Both the position numbers and the translations under genes were made by a program. Positions 21,585 to 32,462 of a stretch of DNA of 64,000 nt are shown here, piece by piece. Source of the DNA: Branchiostoma floridae (Eukaryota > Chordata > Leptocardii > Amphioxiformes > Branchiostomatidae); the NCBI RefSeq assembly GCF_000003815.2, contig NC_049996.1, positions 758,789 through 822,788 of the forward strand, read 5' to 3'. Every line of letters starts with the position of its first letter. The first letter of the stretch is position 1. Under the pieces are notes generated by a model that was not told the DNA's origin, ran no database searches, and saw only the letters and a list, made by a program, of their open reading frames with translations.

Positions 21585-22215
21585 GTGGGACCTGTCAGCT
21601 CTCCTGTGGGACCTGTCAGCTCTCCTGTGGGACCTGTCAGCTATCCTGTGTGCCTGTCCATATTCCAGGAGGACCTGTCTGTGTTCCTGTGGGACCTGTC
21701 AGCTCTCCTGTGTGCCTGTCCATATTCCAGGAGGACCTGTCTGTGTTCCTGTGGGACCTGTCAGCTATCCTGTGTGCCTGTCCATATTCCAGGAGGACCT
21801 GTCTGTGTTCCTGTGGGACCTGTCAGCTATCCTGTGTGCCTGTCCATATTCCAGGAGGACCTGTCTGTGTTCCTGTGGGACCTGTCAGCTATCCTGTGTG
21901 CCTGTCCATATTCCAGTAGGACCTGTCTGTGTTCCTGTGGGACCTGTCAGCTATCCTGTGTGCCTGTCCATATTCCAGGAGGACCTGTCTGTGTTCCTGT
22001 GGGACCTGTCAGCTATCCTGTGTGCCTGTCCATATTCCAGGAGGACCTGTCTGTGTTCCTGTGGGACCTGTCAGCTATCCTGTGTGCCTGTCCATATTCC
22101 AGGAGGACCTGTTTGTGTTCCTGTGGGACCTGTCAGCTATCCTGTGTGCCTGTCCATATTCCAGGAGGACCTGTTTGTGTTCCTGTGGGACCTGTCAGCT
22201 TTCCACCAGACAAGA
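21585..22215. repeat. 62-bp minisatellite, nine copies
   Basis: Begins with three short 21-bp copies of GGGACCTGTCAGCTCTCCTGT, then nine units of 62 bp (TATTCCAG at 21,661 and every 62 bp to 22,157). Copies are almost identical. The unit length is not a multiple of three, yet all three forward frames stay open for most of the array. A single g-to-t change at about 21,917 makes a TAG in one frame. Confidence 0.95.
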
Positions 22216-24219
22216 GAACATCGGACCTGACTGTGAGTTAGCTTTGATTTTCAGAATTATTTCAGAAATGGGGTCTGCATGCCGCAAGGTGTAATCAGCT
22301 GTTGCAATTTTGCATAGCGCGAAGATGGGTCGCTCTGATTTAACGTAATCTTTATATCCCGGGTTAAATGTCAAGCCTGCATAATACGCCGCGGCCGCTG
22401 CGTTCCATAATTTAGTGCAAAGTGCGATTGGGACCTCCCATGCAGACCCCTACAAATGACAATGAAAGAGTTGGGATAGGGCATTTATATATTATGTTAT
22501 CCTCTGATTTTTTTGGTAACATTTTGATTCAAACATTAAAGTTAAAACTGACCCTCCCTGCTATTTGTTGTCATTTCTGAAAGAGTTCACATTGTTTAAA
22601 CTAACTTTTAAGTTTAAGGTTGTGACTAATATTTTATTGCAGATATTGTGGAGAACGCAGTACTTTTTCCTATTGAAGAAAGCACTCGTGATGTTGTCTT
22701 ATTGTTTCATTCTGTATGGCAATGGGTATATTTTCAAACTTAAATGCAATCAAACTGTTTTCCCTGAAATCCTCTTCCGCAGTCACACTTTTTAAAGCTG
22801 GTTCCAAAATGAGAGTTGTCATTTTTGTGAAAATGTACTTCTGAAATTAAATTAAAAATTGGTAAGAGATAAACAAATATATTGTTCCAGCATAAAATGA
22901 AAAATTAGATCACTAACTAACAGTACATGAGGATCACAAATTTACAAATGTTACTAAGCTGTAGTTTCAATGCTGGTGAAGAGATGCATGGAAAACCAAG
23001 TTGAACTTTTCTTGTGATTGTTTAATATCCATTTTGACCATACAATACTAAGACTTGGCATACATAACAAATTGAATAGAAAGCCGTAAGGTTGCTATGG
23101 ACTGAAATGAGATGGCCCTTTAAAATTCCAGAATATACATTAATCTATACTATTGCAGTGATTCATAATAATGACAGATACAAAACTCTCAGTCCAAATG
23201 TCCTTTTTATTTAGTTTTAAAACAACATAAATTCCAGAGATACTGAATACAATGCCTCATAATTGAAAAATGTTACTGAAAAAAGTCTTTAGTAGTAGTA
23301 CTAAATCTGCTTTTTTTTTGCTATATGTTTTATCTTCAATGTATTTACAATTATGAATTTGAAAAAAAAAAAGTCAAGCCAAGAAAGAACACATTGTCTC
23401 TCTCTATACATATATAAATAAAGCATACCAGTAATAATTTTGCCTTAAAGTAAACTACCTGCATTTTAAATACTGGTATTTTACAAGCATTAGAAGTACA
23501 TTGTATGAAAGAAAACATAATAAAATTCACAACTTCAACACCTTTTTTATGCGGCGGACATGGAAAAATGAAAATGATGTCAATGAGGCAAACAAACAAA
23601 TTTTAAAGTTGTTTATACAATCAGCTCCCATTCAGTATTTTATCCCACAATACTTTCTAAATAGAAGATGAAATATATTGTAAGTTTTAAGTAATTTACC
23701 CAGAACATACATAGCAATTTAGAGTACCGCAGAGATGCGAAATAAAAACAATTAACAAGTGACCGTGGGTAACACACTTTGTGACGTAATTATAGTATTC
23801 AGTTGTGTTCTTTTGAGTGGTGTGTGACATTGTGTTTATTATTCATCAACAACTATACTGTTACATTCCTCTGAAAAACAACCATTGACCGGTGGCATCA
23901 GATGTTGCCGTAAATTTACCATAGGTATGTAATAATTTATGATGATACTCAAAGTAGAACAAAATTTGTCAGGAATACCAGAAACAGTTGGTCCAAGATG
24001 TCGTTACACCACAAACATCTGTTCAATCACATCTGTAATTTCCGCCGCGTCAGTTTTAACTGATGATGTTAACGTTGGCAGTCCCTAACATCGAATACGA
24101 TGAACAAAAAGAACGAAATGAAACCCAAATGATCCAAATTACAGAGAATATAGCGGCAATTAGGGAAGTATTACGACCGTACGACATGCAAAAGAAACAT
24201 GCTGGGACCAGCACCACGA

Positions 24220-24272
24220 TATATATCCCTTTCCCGGCATATTTTCCTTTCCCGTCGTATTCCCGGATAAAA
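24220..24272. repeat. Dispersed CCCTTTCCCGGCATA-type repeat
   Basis: CCTTTCCCGGCATATTTTCC then CTTTCCCGTCGTATTCCCGG. The reverse complement of this word occurs in tandem at the end of the window (63,945-64,000). Confidence 0.65.
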
Positions 24273-25150
24273 ATCTCCCCTCACCACCCCCAAAAAACTT
24301 TCGGCAAGGCCCCAGAGACGTCGGTGAAGAAGGCTCTGACAATACGATGTGCACAAAACACGCAAATCACGCAACAGAGAGGCAAATGGATGAAGAAGAA
24401 ACCTTTGTCTCTGGTAGTCGAATATGCCTGAAACGTAAATGAAACACAATGATTATCATGATTATGATACAAAGATACAAAAGATCAAGATACCAAAGAT
24501 CAAGCCATTGTACATTAGGTTCTTTTTTTGCCTGCATTTTTTACACAAAGTGGATTTCAGGGAAAATACTTAAAAGCTTGTTGGAAATATGTCCCATTGC
24601 TGTACAGAAAATGGAAAAGACAATGTTGTGCTTTCTTTCTGTAGAGTGAAATGTACTACAGGTAAGCTGTGTGTGATGTTGGGAAGAGAGGAATTGTGTC
24701 TAAGAAATCGGCCAAACGAAAATCTGTCTTTTTGTCAAGCTTTATATACTCTAAAGCTTCTACTTAAAACAGAAAGCCAAGTCATAATTCACAGTCAGAC
24801 AACGTAGATTAGGTAATATAGTTAAAACATACTGTAGATAGACAGCTGCGGTGTTAGTTTAATTTGTTCTTTGAGGCAAGTGTAACCACGTTGATTTAGA
24901 AAGTTACAAACCATTGCAGTTTAAAGTTGAATGATTTGCATTGATTATTTCCAAGGCAATTATAACAAGAAGTTAAGGTAGATAGTTAAGGTAGATAGAC
25001 AAACCATTGCAGAATGATGCAAACTAAACGTAGTTGTAGAATAGAACAATGCAAATCTAGGGAAAGAAGTTTTGAGTGAATAATCTGAGAAAATTACAGG
25101 TTTAAGTTTGTTTGGCTGGCCGATTTCTTTCAAGTCATGTTGATATCAGA

Positions 25151-25350
25151 TTTGTTATCACTGTTTAATATGTAGCTGTCACAATACCAACCTCCTGTTG
25201 CAAGATTTAGGGCTTGTCTTGTGTTGATCAAGTAGAGTTTGACAGTGATGTTTTACACTGACAGACTTTATTTGATGAGCTTGAGACTAGGCCTGGATTT
25301 TAGAGCAGGAGGTTTGAATTGGTACAAGTAACGTAAACAGTGATAACAAA
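25151..25350. mobile_element. MITE-like foldback element
   Basis: TTTGTTATCACTGTTTAA at the left is mirrored by GTAAACAGTGATAACAAA at the right, with further imperfect pairing through ACCAACCTCCTG / CAGGAGGTTTGAATTGGTAC. No coding capacity. Confidence 0.75.
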
Positions 25351-26243
25351 GTTTGAAGAGAGTTTTCATCACTGCATGGCAAACACAATTCCTCTCTTTC
25401 TGTATGTTCTATTTCTACTTCCTGGGCTTAGCCTGGAGGAGGAACTTCTGTCCCAGGGTTCTAACTTACACATGCCTCAACTCTGCATAGTAGACCTGTT
25501 GACAAACAGCTCTACTACGCTAAAGGAGAGGGGCTATGTGGATTTTTTTACCCTGGCCCAGAGGTTTTCTTCTTCAGGCTTCGACGCTAGGTTTGGTTGC
25601 TTGTTGTCAGTATTCCTGGGAGATAGTGCGCATAATATACACGTTCTCAAAATAGTAAGGGGGTGGTTGGTTTGTGTGTATATTGTTTTGTTTTCTATCT
25701 ATTTATTTATTAAGTATATATAAGCTAAGTTAATTGTTTCTTTTATTTACTAATTTTTTTTTGTATTTTTAATTCTAAGTTATTTACCTGATCAGTCATT
25801 GCCAAGGTATGCTGGTGTTTCGAAGCACCGGGTCTTCAGCTTAGTAGCAAAGACCTCCCCTGGGGAGCACACTGTATGCATTGCTGACAGGAAAGTGAAA
25901 ATACTAAGTGTTTGGACAACTAGCTTTGATGCATAAGTGCTTTAAGTGTGATGTACTGCGTAAAATTTGGCTAAGTGTATGGAGAGAGTAGTCTTCTGTG
26001 TCAAAAGTGTTTGGAGGAGTGGTTCTGATGTAGGGAATCAAGTGAAAAGGTGTAGTGTAGAGTGATGTGTGTTGAAAAACGAGTGTAGCTAAGTGTGTGT
26101 AATGTACCGTTATGTGACTCAGTCTGGGTGTAATGTGGTGTTGTCTTGAGTTAACAAACAAACCATACTCACAACTCTCATCTTCTTTCACAGCTGTTCA
26201 ACTTGATAAAAGTCACCTTCTTCCAGTCTCCGGGACTCAAGCC

Positions 26244-26441
26244 TTGAAAACATCATCATCCAGGCGTGCTGGTTGCACGGATGGCCATGACTCTCTTCCT
26301 CCATCGTTCCCTATCCTCCATAGCCTTCGGCAGTTCTTCAGCCGAGCAGCCAGAATCATCACAGATTTGTTGTACATGTTTTGCGTGGTCTACCTCTGCT
26401 TGCATGACCATGCCTGGGAGTCCTTGAAAACAGAGAAGCAA
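26244..26441 (-). mobile_element. Possible 3' end of a non-LTR retrotransposon ORF
   Basis: Minus frame ends with a segment around AMEDRERWRKRVMAIRATS and a stop. A short DR-x-RW-x motif near the C-terminus is usual in reverse-transcriptase ORFs of LINEs. Part of it (GTGCTGGTTGCACGGATG on plus) recurs at about 48,256. A remnant, not a gene. Confidence 0.45.
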
Positions 26442-27572
26442 AAATTTAAGTTATTGCATTGACAGCAGCAAATTCTACAATATCATCCTGGATTCAAACA
26501 AGTTGGTCTGTACCAAATGCCACCAGGCATCATAATCAGTCCAAAACTACATGTTTGCCAGAAAGATGTATCTATCACGATGTTTGGAGCATTCAAGTTA
26601 AAGTAATAGTTCATTTTGTAAGACAAAAACCAGTCATATCTCACTCAAGATGTCGCCGAGCAATCAACAAATTTTATCAATAAAAATATAATCATTTATT
26701 GATGATTTCTGTCTTTTGTTAACCACTATAACATAAAGGGTAACGTGAATACAATTTAGGTGCTCTAAACACAGCTGAGAAAGGAGTAATACGTAATTAC
26801 GTGGTAAAGCTTTGCTCACCTGTATAAAATGGTTTTCTGGGCCCTCATCTGGTCTGGTTTGGACAAGTCACCGGTCATCACAGGTTTCTCCCCATCAGGA
26901 CATCAGTGCTGATGACCCTCGCAGCACACCTAACAATATCAAAGGATGATTAATGTGATGCAAAATATATCTCCAAGCAACATGTAACAATGATAAAATT
27001 GCATAGTTGAATGTTTGCTTGAAGGGATATACAAAGTATACTGTCTATGACTAGCCAAAATGTTTTACTGTTCTCTTAGTCTAATATAATTGACACAAGT
27101 GAAAACTTCTTGACACATATGTAAAACATTGTCTCACCTGTAAAAACTTTTCTCTTCAATCTTTCTCTTCCAGTCCGCAGGTGTGCTGATCCTCAGCACT
27201 CACCTAACAATCATGAAAGGATCATCAGTGTGATGTAATATGAATATCTTAGAGCAACACTGAATGGCAATACATAAAATTGAACAATTGAACAATCCCC
27301 TTTGCTTAAATAGATATACAAAGAGTTAGGCTACAATTGTTTTACTCGCGAGTGTGAACTGTGATATGTCTTCGAGTTTTCAACCACATAAAACAAGAAA
27401 GTATCAGCAGGGTTTGGAATGCTTTTATATGTTAAAATTGTTAATTGTAGAGATTTTGTGTGCAAGTGTACTCTAGGCTAATTACAGTATCCATTGAAGT
27501 GCACCAACACTCACATTATGAACATGTAAAGTGTGACAGACCCGAGAAAAATAAATCTTAATAATTGTCTCA

Positions 27573-27688
27573 CCTGCGGATGCTGTTGTCTTGCTCTTGG
27601 GTCTTCAAATCCCCTGGTCTGGTCTGGTCCAATCCAGTCTTGTCAGGTTCAGACAGGAGTCCTCACTACTGCAGCAGTCAGCAGACAC
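27573..27688 (-). repeat. Duplicated exon copy 1
   Basis: Shares about 100 bp, including CCTCACTACTGCAGCAGTCA (plus strand) and both splice sites, with the copy at 27,785-27,888. This copy has a 12-bp longer donor-side end. Confidence 0.85.
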
Positions 27689-27784
27689 CTAACTATACAG
27701 ACATTAATAAATAAATCATTAGTCACTTTTCTCAAAGAAAACCAACAAGCTGGAAGATAAATGCAAAATACTGATTTTTCTCAC

Positions 27785-27888
27785 CTGATATTCCTCTTGG
27801 GTCTTCAAATCATCTGGTCCAATCCAGTCTTGTCTGGTTCAGACAGGAGTCCTCACTACTGCAGCAGTCAGCAGACACCTAACTAAAG
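27785..27888 (-). repeat. Duplicated exon copy 2
   Basis: Second copy of the 27,573-27,688 exon, about 215 bp away in direct orientation. Confidence 0.85.
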
Positions 27889-28729
27889 CATACAGACATT
27901 ACAAGTTACACATTTGTCACAAATAACACCATTAAGTACTGCAGGATTCACATATTTCTTACCTGGTACTTCTGTACTAATCACCTGGTGTCATCACAAG
28001 TGTCATCTCATCAAGACTGAAACACCTGCACAGCTGGCTGACCCTCAGGACATAGGTAACTGCATTATATGCAAAGAGAAATAAGTTACAAGTTGCTACC
28101 AACGCCAATCCTGTCGTACATTGTACACATCTGGACAATCCTTTTTATGCACTCCTACCTGATTTGGGGGCAAACACAGATTTCACTGGGCTACAGTAAG
28201 TTGGCAGTGGCACTACATTCTAAATTGACTATCATACAAAATGTAATGCAATAAAATGACAACTCAGAAATCATGAAAAGATTTGCTTTTTATCAACAAA
28301 ATTTGTTTAGCGTTCTGTCAAATTGCTCGGCCACAGTGCCCCACCAATGTACCAAAGCTTAAATATGGGATTATTGCCAGAGATCAATTTGGAAGTAAAT
28401 CTTCAACTCAAAGGAAGTGGCAAATAAAGTTGCTAAGCCTATAAGTTGACAAACAAGCCCAGAAACACAGTGCAAAATTTATCTTTAAGATCGACTTTGT
28501 TAATAATTTTGTCTGATGGTCTGCAATTTCATCTGGCTGTTTATCTGGAGGGTAGTCAAAGGGTTTGCTGCTTTTAATGCAACTGTAACATCAATGTCAA
28601 CTTGCTAATACATTTAGCTTTTGGAATTATTTCAGAAAATGTTATCTGCAGAACTAGAACACTATCATATGAGGTTGAGCCTCCTTTTAACTTCATAAAA
28701 CAAAATATTTGAACTTGACCTATATCTAT

Positions 28730-28939
28730 AGCCTCTACCAGGCTTTGTGGATCGGTGGTCTAATTGTAGAAATTTGACAAATAGAGTCAATAGTACGCTA
28801 GGGGAGTCGGTCAGCCAGACAAAACATGAGGTGATGATAATTTTTTTTGGCTGGCCGACTCCCCTAGCATACTAATTTTGACTCTATTTGCCCAATTTCT
28901 ACAATTAGACCACCGATCCACGAAGCCTGGTAGAGGCTA
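28730..28939. mobile_element. MITE-like foldback element, ~90-bp inverted arms
   Basis: TAGCCTCTACCAGGCTTTGT at the left and its complement at the right end. The arms run nearly unbroken through TAGGGGAGTCGGTCAGCCAG / TGGCTGGCCGACTCCCCTAG around a loop of about 30 bp. In RNA this would be a very stable hairpin. Confidence 0.9.
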
Positions 28940-29860
28940 CTAGATGTAGAGAGAGAAATCGACTCTGAAGCTTCTTTTGTTTTTGAAAATCATATTAAGA
29001 AACCTAAGTCAACTTTAGAGCCGCTTTACAATGTTATGAGGTTAGTTGATTAAAACCAAAAATGGATATCATAATGGATAAATCCAAAAGTGGATATCAT
29101 ATCACTCAAGATTTGTCAACATATCGAATTGCTGTCTTTGAAGCTGCAATTACTAGAACAAGTATACAGTCATAGACTTCATAACATTACATGCATCTTT
29201 CAATAGAGTAAAATCAACTTTGAAGATACAAATTATTCGAACTGGAATTGATAAATAGGCAAGTGCAGTCCAAATATTTGCCCATTGCAGCTTTTCAGAA
29301 GCCTACTAAAGTTTGCCCAACTTTTTTGCGGGAACATTGAAATGATTCTAATTAGTAGATCAATTCCATAGCCAAGCCCAACTGGGAAAATGTAGAAATG
29401 CGAAATGGCAACATAGAAATACAAACATTCAACGGAGAAGCAGCTTATTGGTTGGGCCATTAATTGCCGTGCTATCATTGGTTGGTTTACTAATTGTGAT
29501 TGACAGTCAAGATCGGTTCACGTGCTGCACATTCCAACAGGTGGTCGCCCAACAATGCTTACCATGCCAAAACGAATCATGTTTCTAACTGTATTTCCTA
29601 CCGACATTAACCCCTATAGATAGCTGTTCTCAATAACACATAGCATGAAATAAATTCATTCAAGAGGTTCATTTACAATTTAACGTTATAAAATAAAGAG
29701 ATAAAATTCAAAAATTTGATTTGCACATAATAATGGTAAAGTACACAGAAGAAGAAAATGACTTCACGCTTAAGATGTACGTAGCACTAGTAGACAAGCG
29801 ATCCACAGAACAGCAGTTTGCACGAAAGATAATGGGTCTTGTTTGAAATGTATTCAACGG
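28940..29860. other. No gene seen
   Basis: AT-rich DNA within the putative first intron of the minus-strand unit. No exon or clear repeat recognised. Confidence 0.5.
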
Positions 29861-30103
29861 AAAAATTTATAATCTTACCTGTAAAATTTTGAGGACGAGT
29901 CTTTCCCGCCGTCCTTCCCGCCATGACAGTCGCCATTTTCGTTTCTTGTCCAAAATCCAAGACGTCAGAAAGCGCTCATTTTCTCCCTCAAACATCCAAA
30001 GAACCGCATAAATCCACCGTGAAAACATTCCGAAGGTTTGCTGTACACTCTAAATGAAGTATTGTGCTAACCAGAAGACGAAAATTTACCCTAAAAGTTG
30101 GAG

Positions 30104-30127
30104 CAAGGAGGTTCTTTAACCTCCTTG
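30104..30127. repeat. Second copy of hairpin CAAGGAGGTT / AACCTCCTTG
   Basis: Same 10-bp arms as at 20,671-20,694 with loop CTTT. Confidence 0.85.
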
Positions 30128-30813
30128 GTTGTAGAAAATATCCCACACAACAGCATGCCGCCATGGGGGTTAGCTATTGCGTAACACAGCTGAAGCACCT
30201 GGTGGAACGGACAGTACCATATGTAATTTCTTTATAGGGGTGCCAAATGGTATTTATATTGTTTATTCACCACCACTAATTCATCAAGAGGAATAAAGAG
30301 CATCCCTCAAAAATGGCCATTGTGATACTAACTAGTCGTTAGTGTTTCGGACATGCATAGTGTTTGCAACAGCAAAAGTGCAAATCTTGATCCAAATCGA
30401 CTAACTTGACTAATGTCTCTAGGTCTTATAATGTCGTTGATTAGTTATAACGTTAAACTGGCCAAACAGTTCAATGAAAAATGAGATTCAAAGCTCTCTC
30501 TGTCTCTCACTTTCTGTCTGTCACCAACTTGAGCGGCCTGTCTTTTGTCATTAGCGCTAGGCCTGGCGCTATACGCTTAAAACAAGAATAGATGTGAAAT
30601 TTTGCGTGATAACATAATGTAGTGTGGCCCCCATCGAAAGTGGTAAGAATGCTATTAGCAATAATCAATATTTGCATCGGGCTATTGGGGTCATTGTTAA
30701 CTGATGTTACCTGAAATTGTGCATAGTTCAAATTTAACTTAACGACAAAAACACAACCGACGCGCCTTCAGGAACGTGTCACATGACGGTCTCGCACCAC
30801 CAGTGCTACAAGA

Positions 30814-30840
30814 ATGGAGGCGGTGTCTAACTGGGAACAG
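30814..30840 (+). other. Possible first exon (MEAVSNWEQ) upstream of LRAT-like gene 1
   Basis: AAGAATGGAGGCGGTG start context, donor AACAG|GTGAAA. A following exon at about 31,114-31,151 (CTTCATAG acceptor, CGCAAG|GTACC donor) would close the frame after LHKKKARHYR. It could therefore be a 5' UTR with an upstream ORF, or a separate divergent transcript. Confidence 0.3.
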
Positions 30841-31760
30841 GTGAAATATAGCGTTAACGTGCTAGATGAGCCGTCAAGTTGCCTTGACTCCACAATCAAA
30901 CAAACACATTGAAGATAACTAGCCTCCACACCCGTTTTAGCCTCACTTGTGTGTTGTGTTGGAAAGACCGGCCATATAACGCCAATGTCTGGGCAAGCAC
31001 AGGTTAGTCAGGTTTGAATTCAAAAACCAATCCTTTAATTTGAGAAATAACTGTACGGATGGGAGAATTTCATCCTTACGTAAAACAAATTTTGTTCTCT
31101 CTTTTCTTCATAGTTACATAAAAAGAAAGCTCGTCACTACCGTTAAACGCAAGGTACCAAAGGCTTTGGAGGTTTCCCACGACACAGGTATGTAACATGA
31201 AATGACATCATGGAATCGTCAGAAATCTTCCTTCCTTTTTAGTTTGATCGATATTTTGATCTTGATAATTAACAAAGCCGTTGGAATAGCTGTAAGCCTT
31301 GTATTTGTCGATGGACTACGCCATGCAAAGGAACCGCACTCACAATGAATACTTTCCTAAAGGCCCCTTTGACACAAGCGGAATCAGCCGGAATGCCGAT
31401 CAGAATGACTATTCTTCGTATACTTCTGGGTATTCGTAGTGTTTTCTAGAAATTCTCACTGCGTTCCTGATATTTCTGCCCATTCTTGGGGCCGTCCCAA
31501 ATGTTTTTGTCATGTTGACTTTGTAACCCTGGTGAGCTAAACAAGTCCACCTACACCGTGCAGCCAATTAGCGAGCCATTATTATCCTTTATTGCATGCG
31601 CTTGTCAACGACCACCGATCGCAAACAACAGTATTTCAGTAGAAGGTGTATGAAACGTGTTAAGATAGATCTTTTATATGCCTGACATTGGCTTAAAACA
31701 TTGTTTTGACGTTCTAGTTCAAGTGAACATAGATCTGATCTTGCTCTCTTTTAAACCCAG

Positions 31761-31851
31761 TTATCTGCAGCAAGACGCAACTGTCTTGCGAATCTTCTAA
31801 ACCTTACGTTTGGCGCTGACGCGGACCTGTCTTTATCACTTTTTCGTCAAG
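31761..31851 (+). other. 5' UTR exon of LRAT-like gene 1
   Basis: Flanked by TTTAAACCCAG and GTCAAG|GTACGTAC. Homologous exons with the same borders (TTATCTGCAGCAAG start, AAG|GTACGTA end) lie at 36,360 and 37,369 upstream of gene 2, which supports real exon status. No ORF. Confidence 0.65.
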
Positions 31852-32462
31852 GTACGTACAACAAGACAACTGTTCACTAGTACACTACATCATTCTAGGG
31901 GCGCTAAGGTTAAGGTGACAATGAATGTTTTCTTCCACTTATTTGATGATTTATTTTGAGAATGACATTGAATAAAGGCGTTGTCAATTGCCACATTCCT
32001 TTTATGCGTTTCCCAGTCTTCCTTCCAGCAACATAATATCCATATCTTTAGGGGTTTTCTCACGTGCACATGACGATGTACGATCAGAACAGGACTGTAC
32101 TCTATAGATGCACTTGTAATCTATAGATGCATTCATTGCCTCCATTGATAATCTTCTTTACCCGAATAAAAGTTAAAGAATGAGTCTTATCGTAGCAAAG
32201 AAGGCTACTATAGCATTTCCTCATAATTTATGTACTAGATGAGGCACTGATTTAACGTTAAATGATTGATATCTAATAATATTCAACTTTACTTATCTTC
32301 CCGTAATGCCACAAGTATGAAATATTTAATTCTCATCATATACCGCTACAAATTTTTTCTTCTTCTCATTTACCGTGTTCAGTGTCTGGTTATCAAAATT
32401 CGCAAATTAATTACACCGGTATCTAACACTTCGAATGTATCACTTCAGTGCCAAAGAAGACC

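Larger units (their letters stand above)
22300..26190. other. Intergenic, no gene supported
   Basis: AT-rich. Contains a foldback element (25,151-25,350) and a TTTCCCGGCAT-type repeat (24,220-24,270). The open stretches at 24,063-24,431 and 25,340-25,723 have no recognisable protein features and no splice support. Confidence 0.55.
26820..29936 (-). ncRNA. Spliced minus-strand transcription unit with repeated short exons
   Basis: Candidate first exon ends 29,879 (TTTTACAG|GTAAGA) and holds ATGGCG at 29,936 with a short frame MATVMAGRTAGKTRPQNFT. Further exons by acceptor/donor pairs: 28,059-27,963; 27,888-27,785; 27,688-27,573; 27,203-27,138; 26,929-26,820. All end CAG|GT and most begin after TTAG. 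The 27,785 and 27,573 exons are near copies; others share GTGCTG and CCTGAGG-like words. Frames close early: the second exon gives a stop TAG near its end, so the ORF would be about 45 codons. A non-coding RNA, or a long 5' UTR of something else, is more likely than a protein gene. A possible AATAAA on minus lies at 26,692-26,697. Confidence 0.4.

Noticed and set aside
24063-24431. 122-codon open frame.
   Set aside because: Includes a dispersed repeat, no recognisable domain, no splice or poly(A) support, and both strands are open over part of it.
25340-25723. 127-codon open frame with a hydrophobic start like a signal peptide.
   Set aside because: Starts in the arm of a foldback element and ends in AT-rich sequence; the hydrophobic stretch follows from T-rich DNA. 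Could be revisited with transcripts.
32448-32462. Five more N-terminal codons in LRAT-like gene 1 from a GTG.
   Set aside because: Not an ATG, and it overlaps the acceptor CAG.
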